DNA of 64,000 nt, from contig VCAZ01000045.1 in NCBI GenBank assembly GCA_005784505.1, positions 1,741,501 to 1,805,500 of the forward strand. The letters are read 5' to 3'. The notes under the pieces are model-generated. The model saw only the letters and a program-made list of their open reading frames with translations, was not told where the DNA came from and did not search any database. The position numbers were made by a program, and so were the translations under genes. Source of the DNA: Bagarius yarrelli (taxonomy: Eukaryota; Chordata; Actinopteri; Siluriformes; Sisoridae). Shown piece after piece: positions 43,381 to 55,170 of this stretch. How positions within the stretch are numbered: position 1 is the first letter of the stretch; the number at the start of each line of letters is the position of its first letter.

Positions 43381-45008
43381 TTTGTTTACTCAATTTCCCT
43401 TGAAAGATTATAATATTGCCGTAATTTGTGCTTATTAGTCCAGTCATTATCCATTCTGTCCGTTAAAAATAAGCCTAAAACAAATTTGTGCCTATACTTA
43501 CTTAATATATTTCCTCCTAACTAAGATCAATAAATACAGTATATATTAGTACAACAATATTTTCGCTAGTCCATCATTTAAATTAGTTGAATTTTACAGA
43601 GTATCTATCTCCTCAAACCCACACCTAAAAATTGCTCCTCCTGGGATATCTGTCTGTCCACCCTTCTGCTGGTGGTGTTCGTAATAACTACATTTCCTCG
43701 AATCATTTTACTCTTTTGCATCACTTAGATGACACCCTATCCTAATGATATAAAAATAGCCTATCTGACTCCTATTCATATTCAGTGACACTAGAAACCC
43801 ATTCATTTTACATTTGCTTAGCATTCAGTCCCATTCACCTTTTTCAATGCACATCATTTCGGGCTTGGGATGTGAAAAGAACTGCAATTTCTCCCTTGTT
43901 CTGAATAAAATCAGCAGGGATGCAGGCTTTTCAAAGCTGCGGAGAAAAACTGATTATCACAGAGATGTGGGAATTGTTTTAGAATCCCCCAGGTTATTAT
44001 ATTGTTTTGTTCTTGAAAGGCTACTGTGGGTTATAAGTCATCCCTCAAAAGAGTGAATGAACTATAAATCGGTCACCCTGACATGCACGTGCGCCCCACG
44101 AGTCCTCCGCTAAGCCCGATGCTGTGCTCTGAACGCTGCTTTGTGCAGGAAATGTATGTCCGCTTTTTCCATTTTGTAGGAAGCTTCACTTATTGAGCTT
44201 GTGATTATGCTTCGTCAAGGCGGCTCTGCTGTTTTCCAAAAGGATCAAACATGGCAGGGACTGTTTTTAATCTCCTCTAGGGGGAGCTGTGCCATTGAGA
44301 ACAGCCTAGCCAGACAACTAAACCCCACCTTACTGTATAGATGTACAGAAGTCTGAAGGTAAAGGAAACATTCCCAATACACATTGTTTAGATGAGTGAA
44401 AACCACTAGAAAGAAATAACGTTTCTGAAGTATTTACCTGCAAACTAGGTACATTTTTAAGCGGAGCAGTTTAATAACCCACAAAGGATCATGATCGGGG
44501 CAGCTTTGACATTTTTTTTTTAGATTTATAATACACCATAAGGAAAAATTTTCCCTGGCCCCCTAGTATTCATCTGCAAAAGTTGTGGGTTTTGTTATCA
44601 AGCATCCAGTGTCAAATTTTTTTGTTACGTTAAATGCCACGTATTTAAAAAAGAGTTAGCTTATTATGCATTTGTTATCACAAATAAATAGTGTTCATCT
44701 ACTGACCTACTGTCACATGCTGGACTACATACTAACTGCATACCATTTTTTTTTAACACACCATTTCGCACTTAAGTTCACTTGTATACTATAAATGTAG
44801 TAGTAAATAAAAAATTTAAGACAATGAAAACCATATGATCATAATAACAAGGTCTGTCTGGAAGATATCCAGCGCTGATATATTGAAAATACAGACGTTT
44901 TTTTTAAAGAATATGATACGAGAAACTTTGTATATAGGACAAGGATGCCTCACACGATTCTTCCAAATAGGCACTTTAGGACAAGGAAACATTAAGGTAG
45001 TACTCCTC
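43381..45008. other. Non-coding sequence
   Basis: No gene or clear repeat over about 1.6 kb. CCTCTAGGGGGAGC near 44274 is CTCF-like only at chance level. The stretch 44700-44820 resembles the possible repeat at 22165. Confidence 0.35.
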
Positions 45009-45058
45009 CATGTTACATTTACATCATTTTGCAGACGCTCTTATCCAAAGTGCTTTGA
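45009..45058 (-). mobile_element. SINE-1 tail fragment
   Basis: CATGTTACATTTACATCATT, TTGCAGACGCTCTTATCCAA and AGTGCTTTGA: only the 3' end of the family. Confidence 0.7.
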
Positions 45059-45502
45059 GTCTCAATATTGAACAGCTCGATACTGGTACTTTAGCTCACA
45101 AATCGAAATGCAGAAAAACATATTTTTTTTTTTTGTCAAGTGCGAGGTATTTAAAAAAGAGTTGGGTCTTATGAAGACAGCCAATGACTCTACTCTTCGG
45201 ACACTGATGGAAAGTTTATCCCACCATCTTGCTGCCAGAACAGAGAAAAGTCTAGAGGCAGACCAACCTTGCTTTTTAGGAGATGGTGGGTTTATTCGAA
45301 CGGTGCTGAGGGAACGTGGTGTGATGCGAGGAGTGTTGAGTGCTTGGGGGTAAGAGTGTGCTGCTCTGTTTTCCCACAGGCAAAAAAAGCTTACACACAG
45401 CACAGCACCTTAAAAAAACACACAGCACCAAACATAGATTAGCATAACAGTCACCGAGCACATCCCAAACATTTTAAGATATATATATATAGACACATAA
45501 AA
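45059..45502. other. Non-coding sequence
   Basis: Overlapping frames on both strands (45062-45403 minus, 45108-45353 plus) exclude each other as evidence and show no domain. Confidence 0.35.
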
Positions 45503-45812
45503 TCAAGATGCTCCCGGGTTCGATTCCCCTGCAGGGGTCTTTCTGTGTGAAGTTTGCATGTTCTCCCCGTGCTTGCATGGGTTTACTCCAGATACTCCAA
45601 AAACATGTATGTTAGGGGTCGATTGGTGATTCCTAATTACCCATAGGAGTGTGTGTGTGTGTGTGTGTGTGGCCCCTTGATGGACTGGCGATCTGTCCAG
45701 GGTGTACCCTTCCTGCCTTTTTCCCTTACATAGACGGCTGGGATAAACTTCAGCAGATCTCCGTGACCCCGAATCAGGAAATAAGCGAGTATAGAAGATG
45801 AATGAGTGAATT
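45503..45812 (+). mobile_element. SINE-3, head truncated
   Basis: CTCCCGGGTTCGATTCCCCT (B box intact), GAAGTTTGCATGTTCTCCCC, GTATGTTAGGGGTCGATTGG, (GT)11 at 45650-45671, GGACTGGCGATCTGTCCAGG and the GAAGATGAATGAGTGAATTT tail. Confidence 0.85.
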
Positions 45813-47221
45813 TATATATATATACATATATAAATGCATAATTACAGTGAATATTCACACTCACAACACCACCTTAAATGTGGCCCACATTGTTTGACGG
45901 AAAAAAACCCTTTATAAACCAAGTCAAAGACTCACAACTGTTTCTCACAGCAATGATCAGACAGAACCAGCTGTACATCACCAGGCTAAGCTTTTTTTTT
46001 TTTTTTTTTTTGTTCACGCATGTTATTTTACCCCAGTCAAAACTTGTCGAATCACTTGCTAACACCAGGAACTATTTGCAGTTTCAAACGGATTCCTGTT
46101 TATTTCTGTGAGTACAGTATGTGCTTCTCAAATACAGATAGAGGGAAAAGAGGGGATAAAAGAATAAGATGAAAATGAAAAAGACATGCAATTATTCCCT
46201 CTTTTTTAATGAAATGCAAAACTAATTCCCATATGAAAGAAGCAGTAATTGCCTAAACAGTGTTATTATGTGACAACCATGCTAGAACAAAGTACCAAAT
46301 TTGCAAGGGATTTTAATCAGGGATAATTCTTCCAAAAAAAACCTGACAAGTTAAGATAATTAAACATTTCTGGGGAAAAAAAGGGTTTTGTTGACATGTC
46401 AGAAGAGCAGATTCGTCGCTCCCCTCTCGCTAGTCCTTCACAGCATTAGGATGCTAAATTAAACACGCATCGTACAGAGACGCAACTCATGGCGAAGTTA
46501 GCTATGTTTTGTAATTTAGAATTACCAAAGCTAAAAGTAACACCTTCAACAAGCGAGTGTTTGTCATTCGCAGTAAAGAAAAGCCCTGTGATGCTTCTGT
46601 TACATCAGAGCTTTTCCTGAAAAGGCAATTTTCAGTCCGGTTTAATTTATGTAAGGTGTTGTATTGTAACTAGATACTAACAAATGACCAAGTTGTACAA
46701 GATTGTGTGTGTGTTGCTCTAAGGTTGGGTTTTGAAAATAATTGTGACGTAGTTGGTCAATAAATAATAATAATACCCCTGAGCAGGGCCCCTTTGGATA
46801 CGTTGCTCTGGGTTGGAGTGTCCCTGGTTTGATTGTAAGATCAGCAGAACATGGCGTGGGTGTATTGACTATATGAGTGTGTGACTGCATCTGTGCACTG
46901 GCATCCTATTCAGGAAATATTTCTGCCTCATCCCTAGCGTTTCTTAAATTCGGCTTCAAATACACCCTGACCAGCCTTATGACGGAAGACTATATTTAAC
47001 AGAGTTTGAGAAAAGCACTAAAGTAATTACAAAAAACCTGTGATGATGCCTCAATACCATTAAAGTCATTGTGAGCCACTAGGGGGCACCAGTGTGTGTT
47101 TTTCTTGGTAGAATAAAAAACATCAAGAAGTGATGTAATTATAATATGGTTGAAGACATGTTAGGGTAAACACCAGCCCAAAGCGGTGCTATAGTCCATC
47201 TGTTGGGGCTTTATCATTAAT
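45813..47221. other. Repeat-poor non-coding sequence
   Basis: No gene, SINE or DNA transposon is recognised; a T18 run lies at 45992-46010. Confidence 0.35.
47076..47089 (+). promoter_or_regulatory. Exact CTCF-type core motif
   Basis: CCACTAGGGGGCAC matches CCASYAGRKGGCRS at all 14 positions. An exact match is expected about 0.03 times by chance in the window. It stands in repeat-poor sequence next to the candidate conserved block. Binding is inference. Confidence 0.55.
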
Positions 47222-47330
47222 TTCCCCATAAAAAAAAAAAATTAAAAAAAAATATATACATATATGTATATATTTATATATTATATACATATATGTATAT
47301 ATTTATATATTATATAAATATATATGAAGC
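47222..47330. repeat. Palindromic AT repeat, duplicated unit
   Basis: After an A run, a unit of about 36 bp (TATACATATATGTATATATT and TATATATTATA) occurs twice. Each unit contains the perfect palindrome ATACATATATGTAT. Confidence 0.9.
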
Positions 47331-50300
47331 TACATTTTTCAAGAAGTGTTGATTTGCCACATACTTTCATACTGCCTTCATTATTTTAACCTTGAGTATT
47401 TCTTTGACCAAAAATGCTCTCAGAAAGCTATACAGTGTAATTTTGCTTAAAATATGATTCACAACATAGTAGAACATTTTAAATAATAGCAAAATCAAGT
47501 TTCCTCTGCAATCTTATTTTAGAGAAAAATGTTGGTCGTTTGTTTTTGCTGCACGTGCAGTTCACCTCTTAAGCAGCAGGGGGCTCTAGAAACAACTGCC
47601 ACATTAATGTGTTAAGATCCAAAGGTCATTCAAGCTGCAGAAGTGTGTCATCCTCTTAAATTATTTGAATAAGCTCTATAATAATCCAAAAACTTTAACA
47701 ATATATTAATAAGGCGTATAGAGCCACACTTTGAGACACATTTTCATAAGAAAAAAGTAGTCATAAATAGGTAATTTTATGTTTTTTAATCTGTTAGAAA
47801 AAATAAGCTCACCAGTGGCCTGTTTGATCAAGCAGCCTAGCCTATCCAACTCTGCTAAGGTCTTTTAAATTCTGGTAGATAAACAAAGTTGTCTCTGTCA
47901 ATAACATTGCCGATTGAAAGGGGGTGTCCTTACGCACCTGACAGTGTTCCGTCACTTTCCTTGTTTTTCTTTTGCTGACATCTCTTTTTCCCTGTGGCAG
48001 GAGATCAGGTGGCACCTTGTTTTTCATTCATGAATGTATTAAGGTCTTAATAGAGTCAAATCAAACCCATCAAACTGTATCAAGCTCAAATTGGCCCAGA
48101 ATACTTTTTGGCCCAAGCTGTGAAGACCAAAAGCAACAGACCGGCACATAAAAGCTGCGACAGACAAAAGAGCTCCCTAATTGCACCGCAAAAATGTCAG
48201 GCCAAATCCCATGCAGCTGGAACAGCCTATTACCGCTCGTTGTCCCCAAAAACTCCCTCTGTCATTTCTCCTGCTATGTCTTTCTCTTTTTAGTTTGCAG
48301 GGTCTCACTAGGTGACTGTCAGGTTTAAGCATTTGCCAGAGGTTTGCGGCACTTGTCAAGAGGGAGCTAGTTCAGTGCTTTAATCACAGACACACTGGCT
48401 CGGTGAAAAGGTTTCAGGCCGAGAGGTGGAATAATTGGAGCACCGTGGTGCACTGGAGCCCTTAAATGCAGCCTGGGTGTGCTTTCACACTCTCTTCTGA
48501 CACTCCAGACATGACTAGCCACATGTGAACACAGACGCTACGATTGAGCTGTACCAGGGAGTCTTTCTGTAATGCCTCTGTCAACCGTTTTAGTCTCAGT
48601 CTTAAGAGCCCTCTTAGCTGTTCCTTTTTACCCCTTATTTGCTATTTTCCCAGTTCTCCTTCGAGAAGAGACCACTGCTATGGGATAGAAAAAAAAATTG
48701 CTATTGTGCTGTTGTTGTTATTTATCAGCCTGATTCTGTCTGTCTTGCCCTGTCTACCAGTTTGGTTCTACTACAGCAGATACTGGCCCTTCTGGGAGAT
48801 AACATTAATGTCACTTGGACGGGAAGCTTTCCAATCTTTACCTCTTTATATCCCACCCCACTTTTTTCCCTCTCCATGTCTGCCTTGCTGTCTCCACGTT
48901 CTATAATTAGGTTGCTTTCAGGCACACTGCTCCAACATCTATCATGTCGGCAGTGGCGTCTTCTTAACAAAGAGGCAAAAAAAATTTCTTTCCTAGCTGT
49001 GGATGATCAGGCTGATGATTGATTAGCACCACAGATTTGTTTACACAAGCATTTATAATGTTTTTATCCTTATTTGAAATAATAAGAAAAACAGCCTTTC
49101 CCGGAAACTAATATGTTGCTATATTGTAGGTTATTTTGACTCAGAGTAAATTCAGCTGGTGATTGTGGGGAAAAAAAAGACCATAGCTCCTATTTTTAAG
49201 AGCCTGTGTAAGATTGAACTGGAAGTCACAAGCTGTGGTCTGCTTTTTTTTAGTTTATTTGCACGTCAGAGAGCATTTGCGTTGACTGTCTGCCTGAACA
49301 AAGCAGAGCCACTGAGGAGATAAAAAAGTTCCTCAGAACAGAGTGGAAAGCTCATTGTAACATCAGACCCCAGGTCTCTGAGGCTATCTTGTGCGTAATC
49401 AGAAGCGAACGCTGGGAGAGTATTAATTCTCACCGACACGTCCTCCTCAACTGCTTCCGAAGGACTGGGTTGTCTTGTCCCTTTTGGCTCACAAATCATC
49501 AGTGAAACGTGTCTATCGTCGATGAGTGATGTTTTTAAAACTGGCCATCTTTCTTCTTTGGCTATTGTGATCTTTGCCTTGGCTTCCATCACTTTTTAAG
49601 GCGCCAGAGCCCTGAAATAATACAAAGGGGTTGCAGTGGTTTATAGGGATTTTCTTGGCTCTCAGCATTGTAAATCTTACCCTTGCCTTTCTGTTGGCAC
49701 GGCCTAAGCCTCCAGCAGCCAAGTTTGATGGCCTGCCAGCAGCATCAACCTGAATATCGATCTTTATTTCCATTTCCTCCATCTTTCTTTAACCTCAGTT
49801 GTTCCGTAAGTCATCTGCGCTTTTATGATTTGAGGGAACGAGCTGTGGTGTCTTGATGTTCTGTCGTCCATCCAAGCTGCTTTACATCTGCTCTATGTCC
49901 AAAATGTTCTTGGCTCTTAAAATGCAAAGAACCTTAACATTGAAAGAGCTAAGTAGCAAACGATCGATTCTGCCCTCCTATTTCACCGGGCCTTGATCTG
50001 ATTTCCATCCTTTATTTTTTTTGTCACCTACTTGCAATTCTACTGGGCTCTTGAGATGTACAGAAGCAGTACTGTTACAGTGCCCTGTGTTTTTCTCCCT
50101 CTTGGATAATGACTTTCTGTTTGTGCCTCCTTCGTGATGACTCATCCCTAACCCCCTCATCGTTTATTGCTATTTTTCTGACCACAAGAGGTTGAAGATT
50201 GCCGGAGGTGTGCCAACTCACGTCAAGCAGGGCAGATATACAAATACATGAGTGGCTCATTGATTTACTATCTGCCACAAGAATCAGGCGGAAAGCGCTA

Positions 50301-50640
50301 GTAGTATGAGTCAGGAGCAGAGGGCAGAGAATTCGCGCCACAGCATGTTCTGCTCCCTGTCAACAAGTATATGCAAGCTGACACTTAGCATCAGACTTGT
50401 CGTCGCAAATGGCATCATCTCCATTTCACTCGGATCGAGTCGCGAATAGAAGATTCGGACACTGCCTTGAGCTAGTCTTACATTGTTTGCCTACCCAGCA
50501 GTCCTGCTGCGAGGTGGGCAGCAGTGACATTTAAAGCGAGGGGGTTTAATAAAAGGGGTCTTGTGTTGTTCGATGCTGCTGTATTTCAGCCAATAACTTG
50601 CCGGGTTTGGTAGACATGTAAAGCACAAGGGAAATTAAGA
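47331..50640. other. Repeat-free block, candidate conserved non-coding cluster
   Basis: Over 3.3 kb I find no SINE, LTR, hAT, Tc1 or long microsatellite, unlike any other part of the window. Composition is more balanced from about 47,850 on. Many short overlapping frames exist on both strands (for example 48544-48906 plus, 49266-49592 and 49513-49782 minus); they contradict each other and lack domains. Absence of insertions suggests constraint, as at clusters of developmental enhancers. Undetected exons cannot be excluded. Confidence 0.35.
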
Positions 50641-50936
50641 TGTCACCGAGCTCCGCTTTTGGCAGAGGATCCTACCGGCTTCCACATGCCTTTATTTGTA
50701 GTTAAATATATCTAGGCAATAATTAAAACCAAATAATTGTTTGAAGAATAGTATTGTCGTTGTGGCCTGTTTAACCCCTGATGGGTTCCTCTGTAAGTGC
50801 TAATATGTAAATCAGTAACATGGCAACAATTTATAATAATTACAATTTATAATAATTACTCCTCACATAGACTGCATAAAAATAAATGGAGGAAAAATAA
50901 GAAGACTTGAATTGCCTGTCAGTTCTTGTTAATTTA
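50641..50936. other. AT-rich spacer
   Basis: No feature recognised; TTATAATAATTAC is directly repeated at 50831-50857. Confidence 0.35.
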
Positions 50937-51860
50937 ACCCTCTATATCCTAAACCCTACATTCCTTCTTATTACTTAAACCCTTTATTCTATTAACCATC
51001 TATTCCCTAAACCCTACATTCCTTCTTATTACTTATACCCTTATTCTATTAACCATCTATTCCCTAAACCCTACATTCCTTCTTATTACTTATACCCTTT
51101 ATTCTATTAACCATCTATTCCCTAAACCCTACATTCCTTCTTATTACTTAAACCCTTTATTCTATTAACCATCTATTCCCTAAACCCTACATTCCTTCTT
51201 ATTACTTATACCCTTTATTCTATTAACCATCTATTCCCTAAACCCTACATTCCTTCTTATTACATAAACCCTTTATTCTATTAACCCTCTAATAAGGGAA
51301 ATATTCCCTAAGACCCTACATTCCTTCTTATTACGTAAACCCTTTATTCTATCAACCCTCTTTTTTCTAAACCCTACATTCCTTCTTATTACAGAAACCC
51401 TTTATTCTATCAACCCTCTTTTTTTCTAAACCCTACATTTATTCATATTACATGAACCATTTATTCTCCTAACCCTCTATTCCCTAAACCCTACATTTCT
51501 TCTTATGACATAAACCATTTATTCTATTAACCCTCTATCCCCTAAACCCTACATTCCGTCTTATTACATACACCCTTTATTCTATTAACCCTTCATTCCC
51601 AAACCCTACATTCGTTTATATTACATGAACCATTTATTCTCTTAGCCCTCTATTCACTAAACCCTACATTCCTTCTTATTTCTTAAACCATTTATTCTCT
51701 TAACCCTATATTCCCTAAACCCTACATCACTTCTTATCCTCTAAACCATTTATCACCCCAGTCCTTTATTCCCTAAACCCTACATTCATCCTTATTCCCA
51801 AAACTGTTTATTCTTTTAAAATAAACTATACATTTTCCTAACCCTTTATTCCCTTAACGC
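50937..51860. repeat. 58-bp minisatellite with telomere-like core
   Basis: Unit CCCTAAACCCTACATTCCTT, CTTATTACTTAAACCC and TTTATTCTATTAACCATCTATT in head-to-tail order, about 16 copies. Spacing of the core in the first six copies is 58, 57, 58, 58 and 58 bp; later copies are more diverged and vary in length. Each unit has CCCTAAACCCTA, close to the vertebrate telomere repeat CCCTAA but never a pure run. Confidence 0.95.
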
Positions 51861-52649
51861 TATATTCTCTTAAGAAAATAAAGGGTTAAAAGATTTTGCT
51901 GATGGTACAGTCCAAACCTAAACAAAGCAACGGATAGACAAAATATTCCCCCATGGCCTTCCAAGTAGACATAATATCCTCACTTTAACACACTGTGTAT
52001 TTACATAGCATTATGTTCCTCCGCAGACATAACAAGTCATCATAGACATAACAGATCTTATTAATGCCAGGAGTAGCTGGATTTTCATGCATGTGCATTT
52101 TATTCTTTAAGCATGCCTGAAAACTGGTTGCTAAAATACGCATATGCAAATCAGCTAATAACAGTTGACAATTCCCTTTTTTTTGGTTTGTTCACAAAGC
52201 GTGTAGAAGGCTCGCAGCAATTTTTCACAATTCTATTTCCCAGGTTTATTTCTTATTCATAGTAGTATGTGTTCAAAATCAGGTTCTGTCTGGACTGTAC
52301 AATAAAAACAAGTCTGAATACGGCTACAGAAATCACTTGTGGTGTTCAGGGGTGGATAATCAGTAACCTGGGACAAAAGAATTTCATGTACAGCCTATTA
52401 CATTTTTTCATTCATAGTTTTCCATTGGACAAACAGGTTTAGTAGACTTGCAGTCAACAGCGTTTTCTTTTTTCTCCTCTTGTTAGGTGAACTGGAAAAA
52501 AATAAACAGACTTGTTCTTAAGTTTCGGAAAGCTGTATAAATGTCCTGAAAATGTTACCAGCCACATCTGAAAAACCCATAAATCGCTTTGCTATACAAT
52601 ATAAAGTGAAAACAATACATGTATCTTGACATGTTGGACAGCAATCGTC
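51861..52649. other. Non-coding sequence
   Basis: No gene or repeat recognised. Confidence 0.4.
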
Positions 52650-52707
52650 TACATTTACATTATTTGTCAGACGCCCTTATCCAGAGCGACTTTATTTATA
52701 CAACTGA
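52650..52707 (-). mobile_element. SINE-1 copy split by a LINE fragment (left part)
   Basis: Tail TACATTTACATTATTTGTCA, GACGCCCTTATCCAGAGCGA, then TATACAACTGA. The family continues GCAATTGGGGG, which is found only at 52976. Confidence 0.8.
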
Positions 52708-52975
52708 CTTTTGCAGAAAAAGTCAGGGAAGCCAGATTGAGGTGGTTTGGACAGGTACAGAGGAGGGATAGTGAATATATTGGCAGGAGGATGTTAGAAA
52801 TGAAGATACCAGGCAGAAGGGAAAGAGGAAGACCAAAGAGGAGGTATATAGATGCGATTAACGAGGACATGAATTTAGTGGGTGTGAGTGAAGAGGATGT
52901 AGAGAATAGGGTTAGGTGACAGATGATGTGCGCTGGTGACTCCTAAAAAAGGAACAGCCAAATGGAGAAGAAGCA
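52708..52975 (+). mobile_element. LINE 3' end with reverse-transcriptase C-terminus relic
   Basis: The frame contains REARLRWFGQVQRRDSEY, GRRMLEMKIPGRRERGRPKR and EDMNLVGVSEEDVENRVR. This is the conserved tail of the polyprotein of RTE-like LINEs of fish and other animals (RWxGHV..R....GRRxxE...PGRRxRGRPKxR). A TGA then replaces the usual tryptophan codon, and a second stop follows within 12 codons. The 5' part is missing, as usual for truncated LINE insertions. It is placed exactly inside a SINE-1 copy. LINE clade is from memory. Confidence 0.75.
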
Positions 52976-53080
52976 GCAATTGGGGGTAAAGGGCCTTGCT
53001 CTGAACGCAGTGGTAACTTGGTGGAGCTGGGAATTGAACCCTGATCCTCCAATTAGCTGGCCAACACCTGCGCTACAACC
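52976..53080 (-). mobile_element. SINE-1 copy split by a LINE fragment (right part)
   Basis: GCAATTGGGGGTAAAGGGCC, GTGGTAACTTGGTGGAGCTG, GGGAATTGAACCC and CCAATTAGCTGGCCAACACC continue the copy begun at 52650. Confidence 0.8.
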
Positions 53081-53264
53081 TTGTGCCAAGGGCACAATCG
53101 GATGTCTTACCTCAGGTATGTTCTTAAAATTAAGACATCATAATTGGACAATCTTTATATAGTGTGTAAATTTCAGAATGGAGGATAAAGTATTATGTTC
53201 TGTAGCTTTTTAATCCTTAGTAAGTAAGTTTCAAAGGAAACACAATACAGTACTAAGCAGCATT

Positions 53265-53430
53265 AAGTGTTGGCTATGGTGTTGGACTGATACCAGAAAG
53301 ACCGGGGTTAGATTCTTAGCACCATCAAGCCACCACTGTGGGCCCCTAAGCAAGGCCTTTAACCCCCAATTGCTCAGTTGTATAAAAAGAGATAAATGTA
53401 AGTTGCTCTGCCAAACGCTGTAAATGTAAA
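53265..53430 (+). mobile_element. SINE-1
   Basis: GGTGTTGGACTGATACCAGA, AAGACCGGGGTTAGATTC (B box with changes), GCCACCACTGTGGGCCCCTA, GCAAGGCCTTTAACCCCC and TAAATGTAAGTTGCTCTGCC; the A-box part is damaged. It shares the diagnostic ACTGATACCAGAAA with the copy at 9630, so these two belong to one subfamily. Confidence 0.85.
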
Positions 53431-54644
53431 CAGGACGTTTAAGTTTTTTTCAGCCCAGTAAGCTAGATAATAGATTGATAATTTGTCCACTCCAGTTTGT
53501 GTCCAAAACTGTGTGCATTAATGAGTATACATTGTGTTTTTTACAGTTGTTGTATGACATGCATGAAAACGGTGAAGTCATTTTAGTCGTCAAACATGAC
53601 TTGTTCGAGACATCTGGCTAAATATATTACCTTAATAGGTTTTAAATGTGCCATGGGTGTATTGGCACAAAGTATCGACTCCTTTGTAAAATACAAGCTG
53701 CGTCAGATAATGCCTGTGCAAACAGATGAGAATGCAATCTATTAGTAGTTAATATTGCTACAAATTTCATATACACTTTCTTATAGTATTCCGTGGTGCG
53801 ATCTAATGAAGTGGAGCAGATGTGCTATATGAAAGGTGTGTAGAAACAATGAATCATCCTCATTTTATGCCCCACCTCCCAGATAAAAGATGAATAGCTC
53901 ATTTGCATTGTTTGTCATTATGAATCATTCATCCGAAGTTCCCTTGATGTTTACATTCAGTTAAATAGGATATTGTAGCAGGAGCTGCGCTGTGCATTAT
54001 GGGAAGGGAAGGGGCGACTGTTTAGCATTCAAAAGAGCGGCAGAGCGATAACGTATATGAGGCCTCACGTTTTGTGTTTACCTAATTGTCAATTGTTTTG
54101 TAGCTATTGTAAAAGCCGTAACTGAATCTGGACATGGCAGGGACACAACTCAAGCGGCTAACCCGCTTTGATTATCTTCCCGTTTCCTTTTATAGTATTT
54201 GAACCCACAACAATAGGTCTTCTTTCAGAACATATTAAACCGTTTATTACCTTATCAGCCATTACTTAACCCGCAGGACGAACGCACAATAGGTAAATAA
54301 CGGCTTCCGTATTCCTTGTAAGTCAGTCACGCCCAACTAAATCAACAGAGTCGAGTACTTTATTCAGGTCTACTGATTAATGCAGGATGCTGTCACCACA
54401 GTCAGTGATAAAGCAGCCAGTAAATCATGCCAAGTAATGGTACTCCTCTGCTAATTATTAGTCCCCGCTGATGCGTGAGGTGCAGTGTTCCCTGATGTAA
54501 ATCCACTCGTTAAACGTTTCTTCTCATTCGTGACAGCCATTTCTAATCAGTTCATAGAGACCAAAACGAAACGGGTGCTAAAGCAATATTAAGCTCTTAT
54601 GCCAATGTCAACTAATGCAATTCTTTTAAAAACCTGCCCTCATG

Positions 54645-54645
<1 letters not shown>
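53431..54645. other. Repeat-poor sequence, candidate conserved enhancer
   Basis: No dispersed repeat over 1.2 kb. ATTTGCAT (octamer) stands at about 53901-53908, near several ATTCAT and ATGAAT motifs; TAATTATTAG and TGATTAAT homeodomain-type cores occur at 54370-54465. Balanced composition, no consistent open frame. Regulatory role is inference. Confidence 0.3.

Positions 54646-54695
<50 letters not shown>
54646..54695. repeat. T50 homopolymer
   Basis: Fifty uninterrupted T. Its true length is doubtful, since such runs are poorly resolved in sequencing. Confidence 0.9.
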
Positions 54696-55035
54696 CAGCA
54701 AAAAAATCAGCAGCAACAGCTTAGGCAAGAAAAAAAATCACCCAAGCCACAACTATCAGCAAAAAAAAAAAAAAAAATGATGTTAATTGGAAGAGACACC
54801 CTCAGCAGCTTGCATTTAATTAATCTCCAGTGCTGCAATTCTTTTTTTTTTTCTAAATTTCTCACTTCTCCCCTCAATATAACATAGACTTCAAAGGCTG
54901 TTCTCACTTTTTTAAAGAAGGGTAAAGGAAAAGCTTGTGAAGATTTGTACTGAAAATACCGTGCTGTGATTGCACATCAACTGACACCAATTAATTGAGA
55001 AAATTCTATTTGAAGATATAGAATTATATAGATAT
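54696..55035. other. Non-coding sequence
   Basis: A16 run at about 54761-54776; otherwise no feature. Confidence 0.35.
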
Positions 55036-55147
55036 AAAGGATATAGAAAGTCCCGGAATTAGATGCTTTGTGTTTCCTGATTTATAACCCGAATGGCCTG
55101 AATCAGAAAACACAGAGCATCTAATTCCTGGACTTTCTACATCCTTT
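55036..55147. repeat. Inverted-repeat (foldback) element
   Basis: Arms of about 48 bp: AAAGGATATAGAAAGTCCCG, GAATTAGATGCTTTGTG, TTTCCTGATTTA on the left, and their near-exact complement on the right (about 55099-55147), around a loop of some 15 nt. A hairpin MITE of unknown family, with a related piece directly after it. Confidence 0.85.
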
Positions 55148-55170
55148 ACATATATATAGATATATAGATG

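Noticed and set aside
20950..47586. Further CTCF-like sites at 20950, 21587, 24004, 41401, 44274 and 47573
   Set aside because: Each matches only 12 of 14 core positions; about 12 such matches are expected by chance in the window.
49266..50341. Series of minus-strand frames that could be exons of one gene
   Set aside because: They overlap frames on the other strand, have no matching splice signals that I could see, and no recognisable domain.
50937..51860. True interstitial telomere array
   Set aside because: No pure (CCCTAA)n run; the telomere-like core occurs once per 58-bp unit.
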